Numbered from the stretch's first letter, positions 1 to 9,361 are shown. The stretch: 23,910 nt of DNA from an uncultured Acidobacteriota bacterium (GCA_937952345.1 CALFYN010000169.1:1-23910); one strand, 5' to 3'. The notes: generated from the sequence alone by a model not told the origin. Numbers and translations: made by a program.

Positions 1-1
1 T

Positions 2-67
2 CAGGATCCGAAACAGACGCCCGCGGCCCAGCAGAAGAAAGGCCAGAAGAAATCGAACAAGAAATAA
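2..67 (+). CDS. 3' end of an unidentified gene (C-terminal tail only)
   Basis: Only the last 21 codons are inside the window, so the protein cannot be identified. The frame reads a Gln/Lys-rich basic tail ending in KKGQKKSNKK and stops with TAA at 65-67. The last A of that stop is the first base of the next gene's ATG (TAATG), which is typical of translational coupling and argues that this frame is real and co-transcribed with the response regulator. Low-complexity basic tails of this kind occur on many unrelated proteins, including RNA-binding and ribosome-associated ones, so no function is proposed. The frame shared with the downstream gene is also open through these bases, but lacks a start codon here. 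Confidence 0.55.
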   Translation, partial: QDPKQTPAAQQKKGQKKSNKK

Positions 68-645
68 TGAGCCGCATCCTGCTCGCCGATGATAGCCCTC
101 ATGCCCAGCGCATGGGCGAGAGGATTTTGCGCGAAGAAGGTTTCGAAGTCGTCTCCGTTACCGACGGGGAAACAGCCATGTCGCGCCTCGACGACGTGAA
201 TCCCGACGTCATCGTCGCCGATGCATTCCTTCCGAAGCGTTCCGGCTTCGATATCTGCCGCGATGTGAAAGGCAATCCCAAATTCCGGCACGTGCGCGTT
301 GTGCTGACCGCCGGGGTGCTGGAACCGCTCGATGAAACCGAGGCATCCAGCGCCGGCAGCGACGCACTGCTCAAGAAACCGTTCGAAGCCTCAGTGGTGG
401 TGGATACCATCCGCCCGCTGGCCGACGCCGCACGTTCGGCGCGCAATCAGGATTCCACCCCTCCGCACCAACTCGAACCCGAGCCGGATCCGTCAGCCGA
501 CGCCGCGCCCGCTCCCATCGAGCTCACCTCCGATACGGAGCAGCGAGTCCGCGCCGCCGTCACCCTGGCACTCGATGCCGCTCTGCCCGCCATCATCGAT
601 GAGATCACCCTCCACGTATTGATCGCCCTGAAGAAACTAAAATAG
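67..645 (+). CDS. Response regulator, single receiver domain with a C-terminal helical tail
   Basis: Phosphoacceptor of a two-component pathway, probably cytoplasmic. The receiver domain fills residues 1-120 and keeps every key residue of the CheY family: acidic pair D8/D9, phosphoacceptor D52 (VIVADAFLP), switch T81 (VVLTAG) and K104 followed by P105 (LLKKPF). No DNA-binding domain follows. Instead there is a Pro/Asp/Glu/Ala-rich linker (about 125-155) and a short predicted-helical tail (about 158-192) containing ALDAALPAIIDEI. The output is therefore likely protein-protein contact rather than direct transcription control (inference). The ATG overlaps the upstream stop by one base and YajQ starts 8 bp downstream, so it sits inside an operon. 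Its partner histidine kinase is not in this window. Confidence 0.9.
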   Translation: MSRILLADDSPHAQRMGERILREEGFEVVSVTDGETAMSRLDDVNPDVIVADAFLPKRSGFDICRDVKGNPKFRHVRVVLTAGVLEPLDETEASSAGSDALLKKPFEASVVVDTIRPLADAARSARNQDSTPPHQLEPEPDPSADAAPAPIELTSDTEQRVRAAVTLALDAALPAIIDEITLHVLIALKKLK

Positions 646-653
646 AAAAAACA

Positions 654-1154
654 ATGCCCGAGAATTCTTTTGACATCGTTTCCGTAATCGAGATGCCCGA
701 AGTGGTCAACGCCATCAATCAGGCGAGCAAAGAGATCATCACGCGCTACGATCTCAAGGACAGCAAGTCTGAGATCGTGCTCAATGAAAAGGATAAGAAG
801 ATCACCCTCGCCAGCAAGGATGAGTTCAAGCTGAAGGCCGTGGTGGAAATCCTCGAAGGCAAACTGGTGAAGCGCAAGGTGCCGTTGAAAGGGCTCCAGT
901 ACGGGGAAGTGCAGCAGGCCGCCGGTTCCACTGTGCGCCAGGAGATCACGCTGCAGCAAGGAATTTCCACCGAGAAAGCACGCGAGATCGTGAAGGCCAT
1001 CAAGGAAAGCAAGAAGAAGGTCCAGGCGTCCATCCAGGGCGACATGGTCCGCGTGACCGGCAAAGACCGCGACACCTTGCAGGAAATCATCACTCTGCTG
1101 CGCGGCCACGACTTCGGCATCGACATGCAGTTCACCAATTACCGCTCCAACTAG
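654..1154 (+). CDS. yajQ: YajQ family cyclic-di-GMP-binding / nucleotide-binding protein
   Basis: The 166-aa length and whole-length sequence match the YajQ/UPF0234 family. The start SFDIVSVIEMPEV corresponds to the family's conserved N-terminus. Further family blocks are the RYDLKDSKSEI segment near 31-41, the VKRKVPLKGL stretch, and the C-terminal DFGIDMQFTNYR end. The family folds as two RNP-like domains. Some members bind cyclic di-GMP and act with a transcription factor (shown for Xanthomonas XC_3703), while others bind other nucleotides or tRNA, so the ligand here is unproven. It sits 8 bp after the response regulator, with an A-rich gap and no clear Shine-Dalgarno site, which suggests coupling. 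The neighbouring receiver protein makes a shared signalling role plausible. Confidence 0.92.
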   Translation: MPENSFDIVSVIEMPEVVNAINQASKEIITRYDLKDSKSEIVLNEKDKKITLASKDEFKLKAVVEILEGKLVKRKVPLKGLQYGEVQQAAGSTVRQEITLQQGISTEKAREIVKAIKESKKKVQASIQGDMVRVTGKDRDTLQEIITLLRGHDFGIDMQFTNYRSN

Positions 1155-1157
1155 ACC

Positions 1158-1781
1158 GTGGCGCGCCGCATTGAATCGCTGTTGATTAATGGCCCGGCGG
1201 GCAGACTCGAAGCCTTGCTCGAAGAGCCGGAGGATCGCGAACCGGCATTCGCCGCTCTCGTCTGTCATCCGCATCCGCTGCACGGCGGCACCATGCACAA
1301 CAAAGTGGTCTACCGCATGGCGCGCGGATTCCGCCGTTCCGGCCACGTGGTTCTGCGATTCAACTTCCGCGGCGTCAATTTGAGTGAAGGCGAGCACGGC
1401 CATGGCATCGGCGAGGTGTCCGATGCGCATGCCGCGCTCAGCCTCTTGCGCGAGCGCTATCCGCAACTGCCCTACACCATCGCCGGATTCAGCTTCGGCT
1501 CGCGTGTTGTCCTGAAGATGGCAGTGGACTGCAACGACGCGCGCCGTGCCGTCGCCGTCGGTTTCCCCCCGCAGTACGCCCACGCCGAAGATCTGCTCCC
1601 CTCGCCAATCCCCCGCATCTTTCTGCACAGCCGCAACGATGCCATCTGTTCCCCGGAGGCCGCCTTCCACTTCTACGAATCGCTCCCCGGCGAAAAGCAG
1701 TTCCACTGGCTCGACGGCCACGATCATTTTTTCTCCGGCGCGCTGCCCCAACTCGAACAGTCGATTGCGGACTTGGGCTGA
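1158..1781 (+). CDS. Alpha/beta hydrolase (COG2945-like)
   Basis: A compact 207-aa cytoplasmic alpha/beta hydrolase with a GTG start 3 bp after the yajQ stop. Visible family marks are the CHPHPLHGGTMHNKVV block (36-51, oxyanion-hole region), the nucleophile elbow GFSFGS with S112, the acid D161 (SRNDA), and the catalytic His in GHDHFF (H190). This order and length fit the COG2945-type predicted hydrolases rather than larger esterases. There is no signal peptide. The substrate cannot be read from sequence; carboxyl-ester or thioester hydrolysis is only a family-level guess. No Shine-Dalgarno site is seen before the GTG, so translation probably depends on coupling with yajQ. Confidence 0.85.
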   Translation: MARRIESLLINGPAGRLEALLEEPEDREPAFAALVCHPHPLHGGTMHNKVVYRMARGFRRSGHVVLRFNFRGVNLSEGEHGHGIGEVSDAHAALSLLRERYPQLPYTIAGFSFGSRVVLKMAVDCNDARRAVAVGFPPQYAHAEDLLPSPIPRIFLHSRNDAICSPEAAFHFYESLPGEKQFHWLDGHDHFFSGALPQLEQSIADLG

Positions 1782-1787
1782 TACCAT
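1779..1787 (+). promoter_or_regulatory. Candidate extended -10 promoter, leaderless, for the permease
   Basis: TGATACCAT fits an extended -10 element (TGnTAnnnT). The hexamer TACCAT ends exactly 7 nt before the ATG at 1795, which would put the transcription start at or next to the start codon. No convincing -35 and no ribosome binding site are present. Confidence 0.35.
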
Positions 1788-1794
1788 CTAATCC

Positions 1795-3279
<1,485 letters not shown>

Positions 3280-3284
3280 GCGGG

Positions 3285-4682
3285 CTACCTCGCCAGTTCC
3301 TTCACCAGCCGGTAGAGAAAATCCTGCGCCTCGTAGAATTCCTTCACTCCGATGCGCTCATTCAATCCGTGAAATCGCAGATCATCGCGATCCAGAAACA
3401 GCCCCATGATGCCGTACGTCGGAATGCCTGCCTTGCGCAGGAACATGCCGTCCGATCCGCCCATCACCATGATCGGCACCACCGGCACTCCAGGCCACAT
3501 CGATGCCGTCACCTTGCGCGTGGCCTGCATCACGTCCTCGCGCATCGGCGAAGCCGGACCCTGCGTCGGCTCCTCGCGATAGAACCCGATTCGCACCTGC
3601 GCATCGCCAATCGTCCGCCGCAGCGTTTCCTCCACCGAAGCCACGCTCTCATCCGGCAGCACGCGGCAATTCACCAGCACGCCCGCCGTCTGCGGCAGCG
3701 CATTCTCGGCGTGCCCGCCATCCAGCATTGTTGCCACACAGGTAGTCCGCAACATCGCATTCCATGCAGGCGAATGCGCCGACACGCGCGCGATGGCCGC
3801 GGCATCACCCCGCGTCACATTCATCAAATCCGCCCGCAGCGAGCCGTCATACAGATTCGCCATGCTCTCAAAATACCCGCGCGTCACATCGTTCAGCTTC
3901 GCCGGAAATTCGATTTGCGACACCTTCTCAATCGCCCGGGCCAGCCTGTAAATCGCGTTCTCCTTCACCGGAACCGAACTGTGTCCGCCGGGATTTCGCA
4001 CCTCCACCCGGAATGTCGCGAACGTTTTCTCGGCTACCTGAATCTGATTCATCAGCTTGCGGCCCTGGCTCATCTCGCCCCAGCCGCCTTCATTCACGCA
4101 AAACTCCGCATCAATCCAATCGCGGTGATTCTGCAACAGCCACGACACCCCGTTATACTTCCCCCATCCCTCTTCATCCGCCGTTAGCGCGAGAATCAAA
4201 TCGCGTTCCGGCTTCCACCCTTCCTTCCGGAACTGCAGGAGATTCGCTACCCAGATCGATGACTGTGCCTTGTCATCACCCGTGCCGCGCCCATAGAAAT
4301 ATCCGCCCTCCTCGCGCAGTACAAACGGATCATGCTCCCAATCCGAGCGCTTCGCCTCCACCACATCCAGATGCCCTAACAACAACAGCGGCTTCTTCGC
4401 CCCCGTTCCTCGATACCGCACCACAACGTTCTTCTTGTGTGCGCCCGCGCCATCGACGTGAATATCCTCCGCCGCAAATCCCGCCTCGCGGAACCGTTTC
4501 GCCACAGCCTCCGCCGCGGCCGTAGTCTGCCCCGTGGTGTAGCTCGTGTTGTGCTCCACCATCTCTTTGTAGATCTCGCGCAGCAGTTTCTGCTCCGCCT
4601 CCGGCCGCATGTTCTGCGCCAGCGCCGCGGCAGCGCAAAACAAAAACACTACCGCGCGTTTTTGACGTGTTTGTCGAACCAT
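3285..4682 (-). CDS. Exported M20 family metallopeptidase
   Basis: A 465-aa zinc peptidase/deacylase of the M20 (ArgE/DapE/PepV-like) family. A signal peptide precedes residue 24 (basic n-region RQKRAVV, hydrophobic core, AALAQ), so it acts in the periplasm or outside. Metal and catalytic residues are all visible: H104 and D106 in GHLDVV, D136 bridging Asp in GRGTGDDKA, and the E170/E171 pair in TADEEGWG, followed by a dimerisation-domain segment with GGHSSVP. Likely role: removing terminal residues from peptides released by the coupled S9 peptidase. The ATG lies 34 nt inside the S9 gene, with GGAG 8 nt upstream supporting this start. Its stop is 5 bp from that of the convergent permease, with no terminator hairpin between them. 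Confidence 0.93.
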   Translation of the reverse strand: MVRQTRQKRAVVFLFCAAAALAQNMRPEAEQKLLREIYKEMVEHNTSYTTGQTTAAAEAVAKRFREAGFAAEDIHVDGAGAHKKNVVVRYRGTGAKKPLLLLGHLDVVEAKRSDWEHDPFVLREEGGYFYGRGTGDDKAQSSIWVANLLQFRKEGWKPERDLILALTADEEGWGKYNGVSWLLQNHRDWIDAEFCVNEGGWGEMSQGRKLMNQIQVAEKTFATFRVEVRNPGGHSSVPVKENAIYRLARAIEKVSQIEFPAKLNDVTRGYFESMANLYDGSLRADLMNVTRGDAAAIARVSAHSPAWNAMLRTTCVATMLDGGHAENALPQTAGVLVNCRVLPDESVASVEETLRRTIGDAQVRIGFYREEPTQGPASPMREDVMQATRKVTASMWPGVPVVPIMVMGGSDGMFLRKAGIPTYGIMGLFLDRDDLRFHGLNERIGVKEFYEAQDFLYRLVKELAR

Positions 4683-7042
4683 TCCATCATCTCCGCCAGC
4701 GTATGCTCCACTGATTCCCGACCCACATAGCCATGCGATTCATGCGGCAGAAACACCAGCCGCACCGTGCCGCCGTTGCCGCGCACCGCCTGATACATGC
4801 GGTCGGATTGAACGGGGAACGTCCCCGGATTGTTATCCGCCTCTCCATGAATCAACAGCAGCGGCTCTTTGATCTTATCCGCCACCATGAACGGCGACAT
4901 CTTCATATAAATCGGCTGCGCTTCCCAAAACGTGCGCCGCTCCGCCTGAAAACCAAACGGTGTCAGCGTGCGGTTGTATGCCCCGCTGCGTGCCACGCCC
5001 GCGCGAAACAAATCCGAATGCGCCAGCAGATTCGCCGTCATGAACGCCCCATAGCTATGCCCGCCCACGCCGACGCGCAGCGGATCGGTCACACCCATCT
5101 CCGCAGCCTTGTCGATGGCCGCCTTGGCGCTCGCCACAATCTGTTCCACGTACGTATTGTTCACGGTCTCCGGTGGACCCACTACCGGCATCGACGCATC
5201 ATCCAGCACCGCATATCCCGCCAGCAGGAAGAACAAATGCGTCGGCCCGCTCAGCGTCGTGAACCGCTCCGTCGATCCACCGAATTGCCCCGCCACCGAT
5301 GCATCCGTGAATTCGCGCGGATAGGCCCACACCACCGTCGGCAGCCGCGTCCCTTCCTTGTAATCCGGAGGCAGGTACAGCGTGAAAGAAAGATCCACGC
5401 CATCGGGCCGCTTGTACTTCACCAGTTGCTTGCGAATCTTCCGCAGTTCCGGCACCGGATCGCGATAGTCCGTCAACGCCCGCGCCGTCCCATCCACCCC
5501 GCGCACGAAATAATTCGGCGGCACCGTCGGACTCTCCCGCTCCGTCAGAAACCGCGATCCATCGCGCGCCAGCAGCGCCAGCACCTTCTCATGACCTTTC
5601 TCTCCGCTCCGAAACACCCGCTTCGTCTCGCCCGTGCGAACGTTGTACCGGTCCAAGAACGGACGCGCCCCCGTTGGCGTCGCCCCGTCTCCATTCAGAA
5701 AAATATCGTCCCCATCCTGAATCAGCACGCGCTGCCCGTTGGGCAACGTCTCTTCCATCGGCACGCCTGGATCGCGATACTTGTCCTGGCTACTGCGGCT
5801 GAAAATCGTCTTCGGCGCAACGCCGTCATCACGCAGCGAAAGCACCGTCGTCGTCACCCAGCGCCGCTCCCGTTCCGTATCGCGCACCAGTGCAAACCCC
5901 TTGCCCCAATCCACCGCCGCGAAGCGGTTCTTCACGCGAGTCCATTCCGCCGGCTGCCCCTGAAACGGAGCCTTCCATGTCATCAGCCGGTCGCGATTCT
6001 CCACCTTGCGCTTCGGATTGCCTTCATCCAATGCTTCCACCCAAAACAGCGTCGCGGCTTCATCCGGCCGCCATGCCATACTCCGAGGCCCCGTCGCTAC
6101 GCCTTCAATCGGAACAGCGTCCTCCAGCGGGCGCGAGAACAATTTCGCCGTCACCCGCCCGCTCGCATCCCACACGCCAATCTCCTTCGGGAACGACCCC
6201 GCCGTATGCAGAAAGGAATAAGGCCGCTGGATCTTCTGGTACAGCACCTGCTTCCCGTCCGGCGACGGCTCAATCATGCTGTAGATCCCCTTCTCCCCAA
6301 ACGCCGCGAACTTCCCCGACGCAGCATCCACCATCCGCAACTGCGCCGTCATGTAGTAATCGAACAGATCCATGTCGTGCGCGCTGGTCAGCAAATCCTG
6401 AAATGTTCGCACCGGCGAGTACTTCCCCGCACTCTCCTGCGTGTTCGGACCGGCCGGCACTTCCGGAGCTGCCGGCGCCGCACCACGTCCCTCCGGTACC
6501 GATTTCACCAGCAAGTGCCTGCTGTCCGGCATCCACTGCACCGTATCTCCGCCCGATCGCAACCCCGTCCCCGTGTACGCTGCGTTCACGCGAATTTCCG
6601 GCACAATATACAGTTTCCCCGTCGCCGCTTCCCCGATCATCAGCCGGATCGTGTCCGCCCCCGTAATCAGGAATGCGAACCGCTTACCATCCGGACTCCA
6701 GCGTGGCAACGAGATACGCGGCTCGGCCGGCAGCGTCAGCGGAATTTCCCGCCCGCTGGCAATCTCCACCAGCGACATCGTTGTATAGACCGTGCCCAAA
6801 TGCGGGCCGTTCGTTTTCGGATTCACCCGCATCCCTGCCAGCCGCAACATCGGTTGCGAAACCTCGCTGATTGGTGGATAACGCCGCGACCGCAGAATCA
6901 GCATGTGCGTGCGCGAAGGGCTCAGCGATTCCGTCGGTGTCCCCGGAGCATCCAACACGCGCAGCACCGCCTCCGGCGGCTTCCGGTAACGTTCCTGCGC
7001 AAACAGCGTCGCCGCGAAGAAAACAGCAATCCACCATCTCAT
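4649..7042 (-). CDS. Exported S9 family (prolyl oligopeptidase/acylaminoacyl-like) serine peptidase
   Basis: A 797-aa secreted peptidase. I start it at 7042 because ATG at 7042-7040 overlaps the amidohydrolase stop in an ATGA junction and gives a clean signal peptide (MRWWIAVFFAATLFAQ). An in-frame upstream ATG at 7171 would add 43 residues that destroy the signal peptide and lie inside the neighbouring gene. The N-terminal two thirds are WD40/PD40-like propeller repeats (for example LPRWSPDGKRFAFL). The C-terminal alpha/beta hydrolase domain carries nucleophile S663 (GGHSYGA), D736 (HGEADNN) and H770 (ESHGYVG). In the family the propeller limits substrates to peptides or unfolded chains. It is the second-last gene of the coupled hydrolase operon. 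Confidence 0.92.
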   Translation of the reverse strand: MRWWIAVFFAATLFAQERYRKPPEAVLRVLDAPGTPTESLSPSRTHMLILRSRRYPPISEVSQPMLRLAGMRVNPKTNGPHLGTVYTTMSLVEIASGREIPLTLPAEPRISLPRWSPDGKRFAFLITGADTIRLMIGEAATGKLYIVPEIRVNAAYTGTGLRSGGDTVQWMPDSRHLLVKSVPEGRGAAPAAPEVPAGPNTQESAGKYSPVRTFQDLLTSAHDMDLFDYYMTAQLRMVDAASGKFAAFGEKGIYSMIEPSPDGKQVLYQKIQRPYSFLHTAGSFPKEIGVWDASGRVTAKLFSRPLEDAVPIEGVATGPRSMAWRPDEAATLFWVEALDEGNPKRKVENRDRLMTWKAPFQGQPAEWTRVKNRFAAVDWGKGFALVRDTERERRWVTTTVLSLRDDGVAPKTIFSRSSQDKYRDPGVPMEETLPNGQRVLIQDGDDIFLNGDGATPTGARPFLDRYNVRTGETKRVFRSGEKGHEKVLALLARDGSRFLTERESPTVPPNYFVRGVDGTARALTDYRDPVPELRKIRKQLVKYKRPDGVDLSFTLYLPPDYKEGTRLPTVVWAYPREFTDASVAGQFGGSTERFTTLSGPTHLFFLLAGYAVLDDASMPVVGPPETVNNTYVEQIVASAKAAIDKAAEMGVTDPLRVGVGGHSYGAFMTANLLAHSDLFRAGVARSGAYNRTLTPFGFQAERRTFWEAQPIYMKMSPFMVADKIKEPLLLIHGEADNNPGTFPVQSDRMYQAVRGNGGTVRLVFLPHESHGYVGRESVEHTLAEMMEWFDKHVKNAR

Positions 7043-8226
7043 GGATGAGACGGTAGCACACGCCCGCGCACCACCACAGCCGCAATGCGCCGCGTGTTGC
7101 GAATATCCTCGAGCGGATTCGCCTCCAGCAAAACCAGGTCTGCCGCCCGCCCCTTCGCAATTGTTCCCCACTCCTGCTGTTTCCCCAAATACTCCGCTGC
7201 ATTGCGCGTCGCCGACTGAAGCGCCTCCATCGGAGTCAGCCCCGCCTCTACCAGCAATTCCAGTTCGCGATGCAGGCTCACCCCCGGCTCGCTCCCCTCA
7301 TTGCCCGCGTCCGTACCCGCCAGCATTGCCACTCCCGCCGCATTCATCTGCCGCACCACCGCCATCCCCGCGCTCTGCACTTTCCCCAGCATGCACAGTG
7401 TCGGACATTGCCACACCCGCTTCTCCACAAACACCTGAAACAGCGGTTCGCAAATCGCCGCATCGTACGTCGCCGCTGCCTTGCGCACAACTTCGTGCAT
7501 TTGCACCGCCGAAATCGTCCGCGAAATGGGCCACAAATTCATCGCCTGCTTCAATTCCCGATCCAACTTCCCATCCGCCGTACAGGCCTCGAACACCCCG
7601 CTCAGATGCTCAATCGAACGCTGCCCGCTTCGCGCGGCTTCTTCCGCTGTCACCCAGATCGGCACATGCCCGGCAAACGGCAGCCGCACCTTCTTGGCCT
7701 CCGCCGCAATCGCAAAATACGCATCGCGCGGCAGCAAGTCATACACCTTGATGAAATCCGCCCCACCTGCCTTCAGCATCCGCACCGTACGCTTCGCCAC
7801 CGCCGCATCGCCCACTCCGATCGACGCGGCAAATACCGGATTCGGCCCGTCCACAATCGGACCGCTGGCCACTACGCGCGGCCCTAGTCTCGTGCCTCGC
7901 TCCACCTCCGCCCGCACCCGCACCGCAATTGCCAGCGATTCGGGGGCCTCCACATGCATGTTGCGAACCCCGGTCACTCCCGCCGCCAGCAGTTTGGGGA
8001 ACGTGCGATCCGCATCCTTCAGCACATGCGTATGCATGTCCCACAGACCCGGAATGAGAAATTTCCCCGTGCCATCCAACACTTCGGCATCCCGCGGAGC
8101 ACGCACCTCGCCCATCGCCACGATCCGCCCATTGCGCACCAGCACCGATTGCGGAGCGCCCGGCATCGACCCCGTCCCATCGATCACAGTCACATTCGCG
8201 ATCAGCAGAACCGCAGCCCCCAGCAT
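7039..8226 (-). CDS. Amidohydrolase family protein (imidazolonepropionase/prolidase-like)
   Basis: A 395-aa metal-dependent hydrolase of the amidohydrolase superfamily. Ligands visible, numbered from the ATG at 8226: H65 and H67 in the HxH motif GLWDMHTHV, candidate carboxylated lysine K160 (ADFIKVYD), H187 (FAGHVP), H207 (SIEHLSG) and D306 (LAGTDAG). The N- and C-terminal beta-sandwich halves are present (ANVTVIDGTG; KGRAADLVLLEANP). Relatives act on N-acyl amino acids, Xaa-Pro dipeptides, or imidazolonepropionate; the substrate is not readable. It has no clear signal peptide, unlike its three operon neighbours. A GTG one codon upstream (8229) is an alternative start; GAGG lies 7 nt from the GTG and 10 nt from the ATG. 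TGA of the upstream gene overlaps the ATG (TGATG). Confidence 0.9.
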   Translation of the reverse strand: MLGAAVLLIANVTVIDGTGSMPGAPQSVLVRNGRIVAMGEVRAPRDAEVLDGTGKFLIPGLWDMHTHVLKDADRTFPKLLAAGVTGVRNMHVEAPESLAIAVRVRAEVERGTRLGPRVVASGPIVDGPNPVFAASIGVGDAAVAKRTVRMLKAGGADFIKVYDLLPRDAYFAIAAEAKKVRLPFAGHVPIWVTAEEAARSGQRSIEHLSGVFEACTADGKLDRELKQAMNLWPISRTISAVQMHEVVRKAAATYDAAICEPLFQVFVEKRVWQCPTLCMLGKVQSAGMAVVRQMNAAGVAMLAGTDAGNEGSEPGVSLHRELELLVEAGLTPMEALQSATRNAAEYLGKQQEWGTIAKGRAADLVLLEANPLEDIRNTRRIAAVVVRGRVLPSHP

Positions 8227-9029
8227 CACCGCGACGCCTCACGATTCAGAAAATCCCGCACGCGCAGATACCACTCCGGCCCTTCCGGCGAATCCTGCTT
8301 CGGCGCGGCGCACCACGATTCCACATCTTCGCCGCCCGCCGCGCGCACCATCGCTTCCCGCAACTTCGTCTTCCCCCAATGCAATTGCAGCGCCCGCGCG
8401 ATCGCCACATCCTGCAGCGCATTGCGGCGCACCAATCCCGAAACCGTCAGCGAGGGCAGCGCCCGCTTCGGCGTCTCATCGCATATAAACTCGCCGATCG
8501 CCTGCCGCGCCGGAGCATCCGCCGGCTCCCCCCACGCCGGCAACACCGCCCCACTGCGCTTGGCCTGCGGTGCGATTCCCTTCAGCACCCTTACCTCCAT
8601 CGGAGCAATCCGCCACCCCTCCCCATCATGCAGTTGCGCTTCAATGCGGATCCGCCGCACCAGCGCCCGTGGTGGAATCCACAAATCCAGCCAGTACACT
8701 TCCAGCCGCTCCCCCACCTTGTGTACCGGCATCTGCACTTTTTCCAGCCGCCCCTGCGTCCCCGGCAATTCCTTGTAAACCGTTATCCCCAGTCCCTCGG
8801 GATTCTGCGCCACCTCAAACTGAAACCACTTCCCCTTCGGTGGATCCACCACCACCCGCAACGAATAAAACGTGTTCCGCATCAGCCCCGGCGACAGAAT
8901 CTCCCTCGGCTTCCCCGCTTGGTCCTGGCTGAGGATCGCCCCCTTCGCGTCCACGCGCCGGAACTCCGACAACACCCGTATGGATTGCGCCGGCAAAAGC
9001 CCCGCCGCCAGCCAAAGGAAAAGCACCAT
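8226..9029 (-). CDS. Exported protein of unknown function
   Basis: I do not recognise a named family. The 267-aa product starts with a short signal peptide (MVLFLWLAAGLLPAQ, no basic n-region) and no lipobox. Residues 16-145 look beta-rich (for example YSLRVVVDPPKGKWFQFEV and VEVRVLKG-type strands), suggesting a beta-sandwich. The part from about 175 is helical and carries a Cys at FICDETPK. It is the first gene of the four-gene coupled operon with the amidohydrolase, S9 and M20 peptidases; its TGA overlaps the next start. A TANNNT box (9042-9037) ends 7 nt before the ATG with no Shine-Dalgarno site, consistent with a leaderless first gene. A binding or accessory role in the peptide-degrading set is only an inference from position. 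Confidence 0.8.
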   Translation of the reverse strand: MVLFLWLAAGLLPAQSIRVLSEFRRVDAKGAILSQDQAGKPREILSPGLMRNTFYSLRVVVDPPKGKWFQFEVAQNPEGLGITVYKELPGTQGRLEKVQMPVHKVGERLEVYWLDLWIPPRALVRRIRIEAQLHDGEGWRIAPMEVRVLKGIAPQAKRSGAVLPAWGEPADAPARQAIGEFICDETPKRALPSLTVSGLVRRNALQDVAIARALQLHWGKTKLREAMVRAAGGEDVESWCAAPKQDSPEGPEWYLRVRDFLNREASR

Positions 9030-9036
9030 TCTTTCT

Positions 9037-9042
9037 ATGCTA
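9037..9042 (-). promoter_or_regulatory. Candidate -10 box for the four-gene hydrolase operon (leaderless)
   Basis: On the minus strand TAGCAT is followed by the 7-nt spacer AGAAAGA and then the ATG at 9029. No -35 at the usual 16-18 nt spacing was found (TTGCGA occurs, but only 9 nt upstream of the box). Confidence 0.35.
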
Positions 9043-9125
9043 AGGTCTTTCTCGCAATTGCGGGACGCCGGCCACCGCGTATGTTACACCTTAATGAGAT
9101 TCCTGAGCGATACTTGAGGGTTCTT

Positions 9126-9133
9126 GCTAGTAC
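9126..9133. repeat. GCTAGTAC motif, copy 1 (inverted relative to copies 2 and 3)
   Basis: This 8-mer is the reverse complement of GTACTAGC found at 9587-9594 and 9634-9641. It lies upstream of the 59-aa gene and its TATACT box. Spread around the small-gene patch, it could be a regulator binding site. Confidence 0.3.
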
Positions 9134-9153
9134 CCCCAAACGCGTGGGAACTA

Positions 9154-9159
9154 TATACT
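9154..9159 (+). promoter_or_regulatory. Candidate -10 box (TATACT) for the 59-aa gene
   Basis: TATACT sits in the AT-rich ACTATATACT stretch, 9 nt before the GTG at 9169. A good -35 at 16-18 nt is lacking. TTGCTA at 9124 is 24 nt upstream of the box, which is too far for a normal sigma-70 promoter. Confidence 0.3.
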
Positions 9160-9168
9160 CGGATCACA

Positions 9169-9348
9169 GTGCAAATCAGTTCGACCAAGCTGCCAGTGCA
9201 GACGCTGCTGGCTTTGTTGCTGCGTGATGAACTCAGCGCCGACGACTTCCAGACGAAGTTCGTTCTGCTGAGCCCCTCAGAGCGCATGCAGTTGCTCGAA
9301 CAGTTGGATGAGCAGACTTCCAAACCAAGCCAGAAAACGCGCCACTAA
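9169..9348 (+). CDS. Small helical protein of unknown function (59 aa)
   Basis: The frame from GTG 9169 encodes 59 residues that look like a genuine small helical protein: a hydrophobic helix (VQTLLALLLRDEL) followed by DDFQTKFVLLSPSERMQLLEQL and a basic tail ending in KTRH. I do not recognise a family. The frame is open to TTG at 9124, which would give 74 aa, but that extension would cover the probable promoter. An overlapping ATG frame at 9081-9227 (48 aa) is a competing possibility; its composition looks less protein-like at the C-terminus (Ala/Asp/Ser runs). It converges with the zinc-ribbon gene, 13 bp away, with no terminator between them. Confidence 0.5.
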   Translation: MQISSTKLPVQTLLALLLRDELSADDFQTKFVLLSPSERMQLLEQLDEQTSKPSQKTRH

Positions 9349-9361
9349 CCACCCGTGACGC

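Noticed and set aside
447..1787. Minus-strand 446-aa open frame over the response regulator, yajQ and hydrolase genes
   Set aside because: It is antisense to three well-supported genes, has no recognisable domain and a skewed composition; GC-rich third positions keep this frame open.
3280..3284. Terminator between the convergent permease and M20 genes
   Set aside because: The gap is only 5 bp and I found no hairpin in the adjoining coding ends.
4733..7048. Plus-strand 771-aa open frame antisense to the S9 peptidase
   Set aside because: It is extremely Arg/His/Pro-rich and mirrors codon bias of a gene with a complete catalytic triad.
4649..7171. Upstream ATG at 7171 as start of the S9 peptidase
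   Set aside because: It would lie well inside the amidohydrolase gene and bury the signal peptide; the ATGA junction start at 7042 fits better.
9081..9227. 48-aa ATG frame overlapping the 59-aa gene
   Set aside because: It could be real, but its C-terminal half is a repetitive Ala/Asp/Ser run and it covers the probable promoter; the GTG 9169 frame is the better candidate.
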